Shown: positions 50,680-60,075 of the stretch, in pieces
Numbering within the stretch: the stretch's first letter is position 1
Layout of the letters: each line of letters opens with the position of its first letter
Source: an uncultured Corynebacterium sp.
Lineage (GTDB): Bacteria > Actinomycetota > Actinomycetes > Mycobacteriales > Mycobacteriaceae
Direction: 5' to 3'
DNA length: 64,000 nucleotides
Assembly: GCF_946222305.1 (NCBI RefSeq)
Contig: NZ_CAMIHZ010000006.1
Span: 1-64,000 of the forward strand
The notes under the pieces: model-generated
Seen by the model: only the letters and a program-made list of their open reading frames with translations
The model's database searches: none
Told to the model about the DNA's origin: nothing
Translations under genes and position numbers: made by a program

Positions 50680-51867
50680 GTGTCTCCTAAGAAGAAGTCT
50701 TCCCTGCACCGCATCAACAACACCAACTCCACGCCACTGCGTGTGGCGACCGGTGGCATGCTCGCCACCCTCGTCGTTGGTGGCGGTGTCGCCGTAGCGG
50801 GTCAAAAAGATGTCACCGTTGACGTTAACGGCAAAATCGTCGAAGCCAGCACCATGTCTGGCACCGTTGAAGGGGCGCTGAAGTCCGCAGGTGTCAATGT
50901 CGACCAGCGCTCCATGGTTACCCCAGCTCTGGGTGAATCCATCGGTGATTCGGATACCATCACCGTCCGCACCCCACGCCAGGTCAGCTTGGTCGTGGAT
51001 GGTCGCAAGCAGACCGTCGATACCACTGCCCTGACTGTCGGCAACCTGCTCGATCAGCTGGGTCGTTCCGATGCAGCCGAGCTGCTCTCCGATGCCCGCG
51101 GGGAGCGTATCCCAGAAGAGGGCATGACCCTAGAGGTCACCACCCCAAAGAAGTTCACCCTCAACGATGGTGGCGAGTTCGGCAAGATGAGCCTGCCAGC
51201 ACGCACTGTTGGGGACATCTTCAAGCTGCGTGGTACCCCGCTGGGTAAGGCCGATGTCGTCAAGCCAGCCGCCAACACCCCGTTGAAGGATGGCATGCAC
51301 ATCGACGTCACCCGCGTGACCAAGAAGCGCGTGACCGCAGATCGTGTCGTCGAGGCTCCAGTGAAGGTCAAGGAAGATTCTAACCTTCCCAAGGGTGAAG
51401 AAAAGGTTATCCGCGCAGGTAAACCGGGCAAGGCTCGTGATGTCTTTACCGTTCGCAGCGAAAACGGCAACGAAACCTCCCGCGAACTGATCAAGACCCG
51501 CGAAATCGTCAAGCCTCAGGTTCGTATCGTTATCCGCGGAACCAAGGTAGAAGAAACCAAGTCAGCTGCAGACGACAAGTCAGGTGGCAACACCGGTGCA
51601 GCAGCACCAGCTGTTGCAGGCGACTCCGTATGGGACCAGATTGCACAATGTGAGTCCACCGGTAACTGGTCCATCAACACCGGCAATGGATTCTCCGGTG
51701 GTCTGCAGTTCACCCCATCCACCTGGGCTGGCTTCGGTGGTACCGAGTACGCACCAGCAGCTCACATGGCAACCCGCGAACAGCAAATTGCAGTGGCGAA
51801 GCGCGTGCAGGCTGCCCAGGGTTGGGGCGCATGGCCGGCATGTACCTCTAAGTTGGGACTGCGCTAA
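50680..51867 (+). CDS. rpfB: Resuscitation-promoting factor RpfB (Rpf2 type)
   Basis: 395-residue exported muralytic enzyme. Domain order: a short basic tail and membrane/signal helix (MLATLVVGGGVAVAG), three DUF348 repeats (about residues 43-215), a G5 domain (about 215-300), an Ala/Gly linker, and the Rpf lysozyme-like domain. The catalytic Glu is near residue 325 in WDQIAQCESTGNWS, and the paired Cys at the end is in WPACTSK. It cleaves the glycan strand to stimulate growth. GTG start; nine bases before ksgA. Probably regulated together with the M23 peptidase. Confidence 0.95.
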   Translation: MSPKKKSSLHRINNTNSTPLRVATGGMLATLVVGGGVAVAGQKDVTVDVNGKIVEASTMSGTVEGALKSAGVNVDQRSMVTPALGESIGDSDTITVRTPRQVSLVVDGRKQTVDTTALTVGNLLDQLGRSDAAELLSDARGERIPEEGMTLEVTTPKKFTLNDGGEFGKMSLPARTVGDIFKLRGTPLGKADVVKPAANTPLKDGMHIDVTRVTKKRVTADRVVEAPVKVKEDSNLPKGEEKVIRAGKPGKARDVFTVRSENGNETSRELIKTREIVKPQVRIVIRGTKVEETKSAADDKSGGNTGAAAPAVAGDSVWDQIAQCESTGNWSINTGNGFSGGLQFTPSTWAGFGGTEYAPAAHMATREQQIAVAKRVQAAQGWGAWPACTSKLGLR

Positions 51868-51876
51868 GCTGCTGGA

Positions 51877-52818
51877 GTGGCCCAACCTTCCCAACCTATC
51901 CAGCTTTTAGGCCCAGCTCAGGTCCGCGAACTCGCGGCGGAGCTGGGAATTACGCCTACGAAAAAGCTGGGGCAGAACTTCGTTCACGATCCCAACACGG
52001 TCCGCAAAATCGTCACGGCGGCCGACGTTGGTTCCCACGACCACGTCATTGAGGTCGGTCCCGGATTGGGTTCGCTTACTCTGGCTCTGCTGGAATCGGT
52101 AAATACCGTCACTGCCGTTGAGATTGATCCGCGCCTAGCCCAAAAACTCCCCGCGACGGTGCACAAATACGCTGCGGGGGCAGCGGAGAAGCTGGGCGTC
52201 ATTGAAATGGACGCCCTCAAGGTGACCCGCGCCGATTTTGAAGCAGCCGGTCGACCCCTGCCCACGGCATTGGTGGCAAACCTGCCGTACAACGTGTCGG
52301 TACCGGTGCTGCTGCACCTGCTGGAGGAATTCCCCACCATCGACCGCGTGCTCGTGATGGTGCAACTGGAGGTTGCCGATCGATTGGCGGCCAAACCAGG
52401 TTCGAGAATTTACGGAGTCCCCAGCGTCAAAGCTGGCTACTACGGTGCTGTCTCGCGGGCGGCAACGATCGGCAAAAACGTGTTCTGGCCAGCGCCGAAG
52501 ATTGATTCGGGATTAGTGCGCATCGATCGTTACGCCAACGACGACCGGCCATGGGCGAATACCGTGCCACAGCTGCATACTTCGGCCGAACAGGCCTTGC
52601 GTAAAGAGACCTTCGCTCTGGCGGATGCTGCGTTCCTGCAGCGACGGAAGACCCTCCGCGCGGCGCTCAGCGGACATTTCGGGGGAGGTCAACAGGCTGA
52701 AGCTGCACTGCTAGCTGCCGGGATAGATCCCAAGGAGCGGGGAGAGAAGTTGTCTACTGCCGATTTCGTTCGGTTGGCGACGCCAACTCCAGTGAATAAG
52801 GAGACCCACGATGGCTAA
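51877..52818 (+). CDS. ksgA: 16S rRNA dimethyladenosine transferase KsgA
   Basis: Dimethylates A1518 and A1519 of 16S rRNA. 313 residues from GTG 51877. Motifs: KLGQNFVHDPNTVRKI, VIEVGPGLGSLTLALL (SAM loop), VVEIDPRLA-type (VEIDPRLAQKL) and LVANLPYNVSVPVLLHLL with the catalytic NLPY. The stop overlaps the ispE start by 8 bp. The rpfB-ksgA-ispE order is conserved in actinobacteria. Confidence 0.96.
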   Translation: MAQPSQPIQLLGPAQVRELAAELGITPTKKLGQNFVHDPNTVRKIVTAADVGSHDHVIEVGPGLGSLTLALLESVNTVTAVEIDPRLAQKLPATVHKYAAGAAEKLGVIEMDALKVTRADFEAAGRPLPTALVANLPYNVSVPVLLHLLEEFPTIDRVLVMVQLEVADRLAAKPGSRIYGVPSVKAGYYGAVSRAATIGKNVFWPAPKIDSGLVRIDRYANDDRPWANTVPQLHTSAEQALRKETFALADAAFLQRRKTLRAALSGHFGGGQQAEAALLAAGIDPKERGEKLSTADFVRLATPTPVNKETHDG

Positions 52819-53851
52819 CCCATCCGCGGCCCCGCATACTGTGACCGCGCGTGCTTTCGGAAAAGTGAATCTGCACCTCGGTGTGGGCGATGCCCGCGAA
52901 GATGGCTATCACGAACTCACCACGGTGTTCCAAGCTGTCGATCTGCACGAGGATGTCACCTTGGTCCGGGAGGACGAACAACAGGGGACGTTGGGGTTGA
53001 CCGTCGATAGTGTTTTCGGTGACGACGTGCCAACCGATCCCTCCAATCTGGCATGGCGTGGTGTGGAACTCGTGCGCGAGATCGCCAGGGAACATGTTCA
53101 GCGGGGCGAGGTTGTGCTGAGTGATCCCGAAGTGGGCTTGCGCATCGACATCGCCAAGGGAGTGCCCATGGCTGGTGGAATGGCGGGTGGTTCCGCGGAT
53201 GCCGCCGCGGCGATGGTGGCAGCCGCAGCCTTCTTTTGGCCTGCAGATGCTATCCCCGAAGCAGAGCTGCGGTCCCGCGCTGTGAGTTTGGGTGCAGACG
53301 TACCCTTTTGCCTACTCGGCGGCACCGCCTTAGGAACGGGCATCGGCGAAAACCTATCCCCAGTGCTGACCCGCGGAAAATACCACTGGGTAATGGTGAC
53401 GAACAAGAAGGGGCTATCCACCCCGAAGGTGTTCAAAAAGCTCGATGAACAGCGCGAACTTATTGCTCAAGGAGAGCGCCCAGACGTGCGCGCCGGGGAT
53501 CCCGGGGCGGTCATCACGAGCTTGCGCAGCGGTGATCCGGAGCAACTGGCACAACACCTCGCCAATGACCTCCAGGCCCCTGCCGTGAGCTTGTTCCCAG
53601 AGCTCCGGGAAACCCTGGGGATCGCTCGCCAAACGGGAGCGCTACAGGCAATCGTTTCGGGCTCGGGCCCGACCGTGGCGGTCCTGTGCCGTGACGAAGA
53701 CCATGCTGGGGAAGTCCTTGGCGGCATCACGGGTGCAGCTCGCGGGGTTCGCGCGGTGCTAGCGACCTCGCCTGCCGGTGGTGCCCGCGTCATTGAACGT
53801 TATTCGAACAACAACACAGAAAGGTGCGTGCCCCTTGGCCGGCCCGACTAA
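52811..53851 (+). CDS. ispE: 4-diphosphocytidyl-2-C-methyl-D-erythritol kinase
   Basis: GHMP kinase of the MEP isoprenoid pathway. 346 residues: AFGKVNLHLGVGDAREDGYHEL at the start, the ATP loop PMAGGMAGGSADAAAAM, and SGSGPTVAVLCRDEDHA in the third motif. It overlaps ksgA at its start and abcF at its end (16 bp), so the three are tightly coupled. Confidence 0.95.
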   Translation: MANPSAAPHTVTARAFGKVNLHLGVGDAREDGYHELTTVFQAVDLHEDVTLVREDEQQGTLGLTVDSVFGDDVPTDPSNLAWRGVELVREIAREHVQRGEVVLSDPEVGLRIDIAKGVPMAGGMAGGSADAAAAMVAAAAFFWPADAIPEAELRSRAVSLGADVPFCLLGGTALGTGIGENLSPVLTRGKYHWVMVTNKKGLSTPKVFKKLDEQRELIAQGERPDVRAGDPGAVITSLRSGDPEQLAQHLANDLQAPAVSLFPELRETLGIARQTGALQAIVSGSGPTVAVLCRDEDHAGEVLGGITGAARGVRAVLATSPAGGARVIERYSNNNTERCVPLGRPD

Positions 53852-55724
53852 CCTCATCAACCTCGAGAATGTCTCCAAGACTTACGGTCTGAAGACACTG
53901 CTGGATGGCGTGAGTCTCGGTGTCAACGTGGGCGATCGCATCGGCGTGGTTGGCTTAAACGGTGGTGGAAAGTCCACCTTGCTGAAGATTCTCAGTGGCG
54001 CGGACACCCCCGACTCGGGCCGCGTCGCGGTGATGAACGACCTCCGGCTTGCCATGGTTACCCAGGATGTGCTGCGGGAAGTCTTGGTGGATGACTCGCG
54101 TGCGGGAACTACTGTTGGCGACGCCGTTCTGGGCCCCTTAGATCTCGAAGTGTACGAATGGGCCTCCAACCCTAAGGTCCGCAATGTCCTCAATGGGCTT
54201 GGCGTTGCAGAACTCGGTTTGGACACCCCCGTTCGAGATCTTTCCGGTGGCGAGCGCCGTCGCACAGGCTTGGCAGCGGCACTCGTGCGTGACCTCGACC
54301 TGCTCATTCTCGATGAGCCCACCAACCACCTCGACGTGGAAGGTGTGCAGTGGTTGGCTGAGCACCTGTTGAGCCGAAACACGGCACTGGTGGTCGTTAC
54401 TCACGACCGTTGGTTCCTCGATACGGTCGCAACGACCACCTGGGAAGTTCACGATGGTGCGGTGGATGTGTACGAGGGTGGCTATAACGATTGGACTTTC
54501 GCGCGAGCCGAACGCGCCCGGCAAGCCGATGCCGCGGAACAGCGCCGCCAAAACTTGGCGCGGAAGGAATTGGCGTGGCTGCGTCGAGGTGCCCCAGCCC
54601 GAACCTCCAAACCCCGCTACCGGATCGAGGCGGCCGAAGCCCTGATCAACGATGTTCCACCGATGCGAAACAAGGTGGAACTCATGGCGTTTTCCGCCCG
54701 CCGTCAGGGCAAGAAAGTCATCGACTTGGAAAACGCTACGGTCACCACGCCCGACGGTCGGGTGTTGGTCGAAGACCTCACGTGGCGGTTGGGCCCGGGT
54801 GAGCGCATCGGCCTGGTTGGTGTTAACGGCAGTGGTAAAACCACTTTGCTGCGCACGCTTGCGGGTGAATACCCCTTGCAGGCTGGTCAGCGCAAGGAAG
54901 GCAAAACCGTCCGGTTGGGTTGGCTGCGCCAGGAATTGGATGACCTCGATCCGCAGCGGCGACTGCTGGATGCAGTGGAAGACGTCGCCACGTACGTCAC
55001 CATTGGCGACAAGGAACTCAGCGCCTCCCAAATGGCGGAGCGGCTGGGCTTTTCTGCCAAACGCCAGCGCACCCCGGTCGGGGATCTCTCCGGTGGCGAG
55101 CGCCGTCGCTTGCAGCTGACCCGCGTGCTCATGGCGGAACCGAACGTGCTGTTGCTCGACGAGCCCACCAACGACCTAGACATCGACACCCTCCAGGAGC
55201 TCGAAAGCTTGCTGGATGGCTGGCCGGGCACGCTCGTGGTTATTTCCCACGATCGCTACCTCATCGAGCGCATCTGTGATTCCACTTGGGCGCTATTCGG
55301 GGACGGCAATCTGACCAACCTGCCCCGCGGCATCGAACAATATTTGGAGCGCCGCTCTGAGCTGGCCCGCGCCGCCGGCAAGAACGACAACGTGCTGCAT
55401 TTCGGGGAGGCTCGCGGCAGTTCCGGTGGATCTTCTTCGGATTCTTTATCTGACGCCAAATCTTCCGATACACCGCGCCTGAGCAGCCAAGAAGAACGCC
55501 AGCTGCGCAAGGACATGAACGGCATTGAACGGAAAATGGGCAAGCTCGACGACAAAATTGCGGATTTGCACAAGCGGATGGAAGCAGCGGCTGCCGAGGC
55601 GTCTTCCGGCAATATCGATACCGAGAAACTCAGCGCGCTGGATGCAGATCTCCACGCCGCGCAAGGAGAGTACGAGGAGCTGGAAATGCAGTGGCTGGAG
55701 CTGGGGGAGCAGCTAGAAGGCTAG
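53835..55724 (+). CDS. ABC-F family ATPase (Uup-like)
   Basis: 629 residues from TTG 53835; GAAAGG lies ten bases upstream. A frame-start further upstream would lie within ispE. Two ABC modules: Walker A GLNGGGKST and GVNGSGKTT, signatures LSGGERRRTGLA and LSGGERRRLQLT, Walker B LLILDEPTNHLDVE and VLLLDEPTNDLDID. There is no membrane part. A Ser-rich linker and a C-terminal coiled coil (about residues 555-629) resemble Uup. Such proteins act on the ribosome or DNA; resistance is possible but not indicated. Confidence 0.9.
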   Translation: MAGPTNLINLENVSKTYGLKTLLDGVSLGVNVGDRIGVVGLNGGGKSTLLKILSGADTPDSGRVAVMNDLRLAMVTQDVLREVLVDDSRAGTTVGDAVLGPLDLEVYEWASNPKVRNVLNGLGVAELGLDTPVRDLSGGERRRTGLAAALVRDLDLLILDEPTNHLDVEGVQWLAEHLLSRNTALVVVTHDRWFLDTVATTTWEVHDGAVDVYEGGYNDWTFARAERARQADAAEQRRQNLARKELAWLRRGAPARTSKPRYRIEAAEALINDVPPMRNKVELMAFSARRQGKKVIDLENATVTTPDGRVLVEDLTWRLGPGERIGLVGVNGSGKTTLLRTLAGEYPLQAGQRKEGKTVRLGWLRQELDDLDPQRRLLDAVEDVATYVTIGDKELSASQMAERLGFSAKRQRTPVGDLSGGERRRLQLTRVLMAEPNVLLLDEPTNDLDIDTLQELESLLDGWPGTLVVISHDRYLIERICDSTWALFGDGNLTNLPRGIEQYLERRSELARAAGKNDNVLHFGEARGSSGGSSSDSLSDAKSSDTPRLSSQEERQLRKDMNGIERKMGKLDDKIADLHKRMEAAAAEASSGNIDTEKLSALDADLHAAQGEYEELEMQWLELGEQLEG

Positions 55725-55871
55725 GCACTGCCCTCGGGGCGGGTGGCCCCAGGGTTCCGACAGCCTTTCGAGCGGTTGGTTTTTCCGTATCGCGCAAGAC
55801 CGTTGCCCGCACTGTGTTGCGCACCTGTAGACCACACCGTGCTGTTCTGGTCGTTGTCTGCAACGTACCAA

Positions 55872-56504
55872 TTACATGTTGTCCACACCGTATTGAGCTT
55901 GCGCAGGTGTGAATCCTTCGTAAATCAGCTGGTCTACCAAGCCGTTGTCGGAAAGTCCCAGGCCGGTGCTGTCGTAGGAACGAGCTTTGAGCACGGCCTG
56001 TTGGTTCCAATCGACACTGATATTGGCCATCGCGTAGTCGATGGCCGATGGAGGAAATTGTTCAAATTGGAGCTGCTTCCGTAAACCGGAAGCGGAAAAT
56101 GGCATCGTATTGAGGTAGCTTTCCGCCTTCAGCAGCGCATTTCGATTCTCACGGGCCACACCGTTATCGCTGGCTGAACCTTGGTTGGAAAACGGATTTC
56201 CACCGGATACGAAGTCTCCAGATTCATCTTCCCCGGTTTGCCCCACAGGCTCCGGTTGTGCAGCTTGATTCAGTGATCCCTGATTCGTGTCGCCTGAACC
56301 TATGGCATTTCCACCAGCGGAAGCTCCGGGAGTTGGATTAGGTTTTGCGCTCTCCCGTGGCTTGGGCTTGACGATCGACGTGCTAGGAGTGGTCTCCACG
56401 TGGGAAGCAGTGGGTTCGGGAGAGCTACAGGCGCTCAGGAGGAAGAGCACGGCAGATCCGGCGATGATTAGTGAGCGACGGGGATGCATGGGGATGCTGT
56501 TCAT
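55872..56504 (-). CDS. Lipoprotein with two Ltp-type (host cell surface-exposed lipoprotein) repeats
   Basis: 210 residues. The signal peptide ends in the lipobox LLSAC (Cys about residue 26). A disordered Pro/Ser/Thr/Gly linker spans to about residue 115. The C-terminal part has two repeats of the Ltp fold: ALLKAESYLNTMPFSASGLRKQL with FPPSAIDYAM, then AVLKARSYDSTGLGLSDNGLVDQLIYEGFTPAQAQYG (second copy, shown by its S-x-x-GLVDQLIYEGFTPAQAQYG end). In the phage TP-J34 protein this domain blocks phage DNA entry. The role in this chromosome is unknown. GAAAGG precedes the ATG. Confidence 0.83.
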   Translation of the reverse strand: MNSIPMHPRRSLIIAGSAVLFLLSACSSPEPTASHVETTPSTSIVKPKPRESAKPNPTPGASAGGNAIGSGDTNQGSLNQAAQPEPVGQTGEDESGDFVSGGNPFSNQGSASDNGVARENRNALLKAESYLNTMPFSASGLRKQLQFEQFPPSAIDYAMANISVDWNQQAVLKARSYDSTGLGLSDNGLVDQLIYEGFTPAQAQYGVDNM

Positions 56505-56890
56505 AGAGCCAGAACCTTTCGAAGAAAATCTCGCCTGATCACCGTGTCAGGAGAGTGGCTGTATCGCGCCTTCACATGAGCAGTCGAAGCAGCGGCCATG
56601 ATCGAGCGCAGAACTGAGGAGGGTGGTTGCAATCGACTTCGGTTCTTCGCCTTAAGGTGAGTAACTGGCTTCGTTATAACCACGATGACACTATCTCACT
56701 GGACCCGGACACCGTCGATCGAACGTTCGGTTTTGTGTTCTAAAGATGAGGTCATGCGGCTTGTTCGATCTGCAATTCTTAGTCGACGTCGCACGCTTCC
56801 ATTCGCACCAAGACTCGCTCTGAGCTTGTGTTTTCTGCCACTGACCTCGAATGATGCGAATGCGCCCCGCATCGGCCTACAGTCGGAACC
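56505..56890. other. Divergent intergenic region, lipoprotein and ABM genes
   Basis: No convincing gene in these 386 bases. A 69-codon plus-strand frame at 56685 has no recognisable domain. TACAGT (56878-56883) lies seven bases before the ABM ATG and fits a leaderless promoter. Nothing else is clear. Confidence 0.4.
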
Positions 56891-57217
56891 ATGATTTTGA
56901 TTAACGTTCGATTCAAGCCACTGCCCGAGTACGTCGATAACTTCCGTGAGGTCGTGACCGAGTTCACCGAGGCGACACGCAAGGAAGACGGTTGCCTGTT
57001 CTTCGACTGGTTCCGCAACACCGATAACCCCGACGAGTACATCCTCATTGAAGGCTTCAAGGATGACGCTGCGGAGGCTCACGTTAACTCCGAGCACTTC
57101 CAGAAGGCCACGGAATTGTTCCCCAAGGTGCTGACCGAAACCCCACAGATCGTCAACACCACTATCGAGGGCAAGACAGAGTGGGACCGTATGGCGGAGT
57201 TCCGAGTAGAGAACTAA
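56891..57217 (+). CDS. ABM-domain protein (putative quinol monooxygenase)
   Basis: 108-residue ferredoxin-like alpha/beta barrel: INVRFKPLPEYVDNFREVV, TRKEDGCLFFDWFRNTDNPDEY (core KEDGCLFFDW), FILIEGF-type strand and HVNSEHFQKATEL. The antibiotic biosynthesis monooxygenase domain oxidises quinols or binds heme in relatives; substrate unknown here. Usually a homodimer. TACAGT seven bases before the ATG supports this start. It is followed by the sdaA promoter region. Confidence 0.83.
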   Translation: MILINVRFKPLPEYVDNFREVVTEFTEATRKEDGCLFFDWFRNTDNPDEYILIEGFKDDAAEAHVNSEHFQKATELFPKVLTETPQIVNTTIEGKTEWDRMAEFRVEN

Positions 57218-57240
57218 CCGCCCCTCGGCCTTTTGGGATC

Positions 57241-57305
57241 CGCAGCACTGTTGAACTCTTTGGGGGTTCGCAGAACTGTTGAAAAAGGGTCGCAGCTCTG
57301 TCGGA
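57241..57305. repeat. Three 15-bp direct repeats before sdaA
   Basis: CGCAGCACTGTTGAA (57241-57255), CGCAGAACTGTTGAA (57269-57283) and the more diverged CGCAGCTCTGTCGGA (57291-57305). They lie just upstream of the -10 element TACACT (57315-57320) of sdaA, so they may be activator or repressor sites. Confidence 0.6.
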
Positions 57306-57314
57306 GATAATCAT

Positions 57315-57320
57315 TACACT
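57315..57320 (+). promoter_or_regulatory. -10 element of sdaA
   Basis: TACACT ends seven bases before the ATG 57328, predicting a leaderless transcript. Confidence 0.5.
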
Positions 57321-57327
57321 GGCAACC

Positions 57328-58842
57328 ATGACTGTCAGCGTTTTTGATCTCTTCAAGATCGGTGTGGGACCATCCTCATCCCACACTGTCGGACCCATGC
57401 GCGCGGGGTGGGCGTTCGCCACCGAACTACGCAAACGCTGGATCGCTGCTGCGGGAAGCGAAGGCGAGGCCACGCAGAGTGAAAGCAGCGCAGAAGACGC
57501 ACCCGATCATGCCCTCGAGCCTGTTACTCAGGAAAAGATCGCCGGTGTGGTTTCCCCGGTGACGTCGCAGCAAAGCCCCGTGGGTCGTTCCATCTCCGTG
57601 GTGTTATACGGTTCGCTGGCTGCCACCGGCGCTGGACACGGAACCCTCGATGCCTGCCTTCTGGGGCTTGATGGATCGGATCCCTCAACGGTTGATCCCG
57701 ACTACATGACCATGCGGATCAAGCAGATCCGCGAGACACGTACCATCTACCTCGCAGGAGATAAGAACCTGCCGGTGACCTGCGGCTTCGAAGACATCAT
57801 CCTTCGTCCCGCTGTTCGTCGTACGATCCACACGAATGCTGTGACGTTTGTAGGGATCCCCGATAGCGAGCACGACGGTTTCAAGCAGACCTATTACTCC
57901 ATCGGCGGTGGTTTCATCCGCACCGAGCAGGAAGTGCCCACCCTCGACGGCATCACCGGCGAATGGGTTTTCGATTCCGGTGACAAGCTCATTGCACTCG
58001 CCGAGAACTCCGGTGTTTCCTTTGGAACCGTGCAGCGCGAGTGCGAGCGTTCGCTGCGCAGCGATGAAGAAATCGACCGGCTCCTTGACGAAATTGCCCA
58101 AGCCATGCAGGACTGTGCCAAGCGCGGAATCTCCTACGATGGCCTGCTGCCGGGCAACCTTCATGTTCGACGCCGCGCCAAGCGCTGGTATGACCAATTG
58201 CAGGACGAAGATCCTCACCGGTCAGCGGAGTTCTCGGAAGACTGGGTGAATCTCGTTGCCCTCGCTGTTAACGAGGAAAACGCCGCCGGTGGGCGTGTTG
58301 TCACCGCACCCACCAATGGCGCTGCGGGCATCATCCCCGCCGTCATGTTTTATGCCCGTGAATTCACCACGGCGGGCAAGGAAGATCCCAAGGCAGCGGA
58401 CCGCACATTCCTGCTGGCCGCGGGCGCCGTGGGGTCGCTGTACAAGGAACGCGCAAGCATTTCCGGTGCCGAGGTGGGGTGCCAAGGTGAGGTGGGCTCC
58501 GCGGCCTCGATGGCAGCTGCGGGTCTGGCCGAAGTCCTCGGCGGAACACCCCGGCAAGTTGCCAACGCGGCAGAGATCGCCATGGAGCATTCATTGGGTT
58601 TGACCTGCGATCCCATCGGCGGACTGGTACAGATTCCGTGCATCGAACGCAACGCGATCAGCGCCGGAAAAGCGATTAACGCAGCCAAGATGGCTTTGCG
58701 TGGCGATGGAGAACATCACGTCACCTTGGATGAGGTCATAGAGACGATGCGCCAAACGGGTGCCGATATGTCCTCGAAGTACAAGGAAACTGCCGGCGGC
58801 GGACTTGCGGTCAACGTCGCCGTCAACGTGCCGGAATGTTAA
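57328..58842 (+). CDS. sdaA: L-serine dehydratase, iron-sulfur, single-chain
   Basis: Deaminates L-serine to pyruvate and ammonia with a [4Fe-4S] cluster. 504 residues. N-terminal beta domain: SVFDLFKIGVGPSSSHTVGPMRAG. Alpha domain: TAPTNGAAGIIPAV, AEVGCQGEVGSAASMAAAGL (cluster Cys), SLGLTCDPIGGLVQIPCIERN (two Cys, shown by the LTCDPIGGLVQIPC core). It is about 45 residues longer than most because of a variable charged insertion around residues 45-85. Confidence 0.94.
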   Translation: MTVSVFDLFKIGVGPSSSHTVGPMRAGWAFATELRKRWIAAAGSEGEATQSESSAEDAPDHALEPVTQEKIAGVVSPVTSQQSPVGRSISVVLYGSLAATGAGHGTLDACLLGLDGSDPSTVDPDYMTMRIKQIRETRTIYLAGDKNLPVTCGFEDIILRPAVRRTIHTNAVTFVGIPDSEHDGFKQTYYSIGGGFIRTEQEVPTLDGITGEWVFDSGDKLIALAENSGVSFGTVQRECERSLRSDEEIDRLLDEIAQAMQDCAKRGISYDGLLPGNLHVRRRAKRWYDQLQDEDPHRSAEFSEDWVNLVALAVNEENAAGGRVVTAPTNGAAGIIPAVMFYAREFTTAGKEDPKAADRTFLLAAGAVGSLYKERASISGAEVGCQGEVGSAASMAAAGLAEVLGGTPRQVANAAEIAMEHSLGLTCDPIGGLVQIPCIERNAISAGKAINAAKMALRGDGEHHVTLDEVIETMRQTGADMSSKYKETAGGGLAVNVAVNVPEC

Positions 58843-59001
58843 ATCCGCTCGAGGGCAGGGGAGCATGGCGTCGGTATAAAGAAAAGGGGTAGAAGCCCCA
58901 AGAAGGCAGGGGGCGCCCACCGGAGTACAAAGGGTAGTAGCTGCGCGATACCTGAGAAGAAATTAGGGAAGCTAGCGAAAACCTAGGTAAAATGTGGACC
59001 C

Positions 59002-60006
59002 ATGAGTTCCTCCCTACCGAAACTGGATAAGAAGGCCTACGAAGATCAGCTGGAGAAGCTGCAGGCCGAACTAGTCGAGATGCAGCAGTGGGTCGTGGAG
59101 ACCGGCGCCCGCATCGTGATCGTTATGGAGGGACGTGACGCAGCCGGTAAAGGCTCGGCAATTAAGCGCATCACTCAATACCTCAACCCCCGTGTGTGCC
59201 GTATTGAGGCGTTGCCGGCGCCGAACTCCCGCGAGCAGGGGCAGTGGTACTTCCAGCGTTATATCGAGAAACTGCCCACGGCTGGAGAGATCGTCATCTT
59301 CGACCGCTCCTGGTACAACCGTGCCGGTGTGGAACGCGTGATGGGCTTCTGCACCACCCACGAATACCGCCGATTCCTGCACCAAGCACCGATCTTCGAG
59401 CGCCTGCTGGTCGAGGACGGCATTATCCTGCGCAAATACTGGTTCAGCGTGTCCGACGAGGAGCAGGTACGCCGGTTCCAGTCCCGCCAGTCCGATCCGA
59501 TGCGGCAGTGGAAGCTGTCGCCCATGGATTTGCAATCCATTACCCGCTGGGAGGACTACTCGCGGGCAAAGGATGAGATGTTCGTCCACACCGATATTCC
59601 TTCGGCACCGTGGTACACGGTGGAATCCGAGGACAAGAAGCGCTCGCGCATCAACGTGATTTCCCACCTGCTCAGCACCATTCCGTGGGAGTACGTGGAG
59701 AAGAGCATTCCGAAGATCCCCGAGCGGCCGGAGTCCACCTCGAACTACGAACGCCCACCGCGCACGATGTTCCGCTATGTGCCGGATGTGGCTGCGGAGT
59801 TGGAAAAGGATCGTGTGAAGGCCCGTGAGGATGCTGCCGCGGCTTTGAAGAACGATGACGAAGACGACAAGCCGAAGAAGGCCAAGAAGTCTGCAAAGAA
59901 ATCGTCGAAGAAATCGAAGAAGGCCACGAAGAAGTCCTCGAGTAAGGCGACTAAGAAGTCGGGCAAGGTTGCTAAGAAGTCTGGAAAGTCAGTCAAGTCC
60001 AGCTAG
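59002..60006 (+). CDS. ppk2: Polyphosphate kinase 2 with lysine-rich tail
   Basis: PPK2 class I enzyme interconverting polyphosphate and nucleoside di/triphosphates. 334 residues. Walker A is VMEGRDAAGKGSAIKRI, the lid region has LPAPNSREQGQWYFQRY, and Walker B is IFDRSWYNRAGVERVMGF. The catalytic core ends near residue 275. The last about 50 residues, after an acidic DDEDD, are KKAKKSAKKSS-type repeats, like a histone H1 tail. TAAAAT (58988-58993) lies eight bases before the ATG. Confidence 0.93.
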   Translation: MSSSLPKLDKKAYEDQLEKLQAELVEMQQWVVETGARIVIVMEGRDAAGKGSAIKRITQYLNPRVCRIEALPAPNSREQGQWYFQRYIEKLPTAGEIVIFDRSWYNRAGVERVMGFCTTHEYRRFLHQAPIFERLLVEDGIILRKYWFSVSDEEQVRRFQSRQSDPMRQWKLSPMDLQSITRWEDYSRAKDEMFVHTDIPSAPWYTVESEDKKRSRINVISHLLSTIPWEYVEKSIPKIPERPESTSNYERPPRTMFRYVPDVAAELEKDRVKAREDAAAALKNDDEDDKPKKAKKSAKKSSKKSKKATKKSSSKATKKSGKVAKKSGKSVKSS

Positions 60007-60075
60007 CAGTACAGCTAGCTCCAGCCGAGGGGGTAAGTCGCCACGGCCGGCGGTGTTCATGAGAATATGGAGCTT

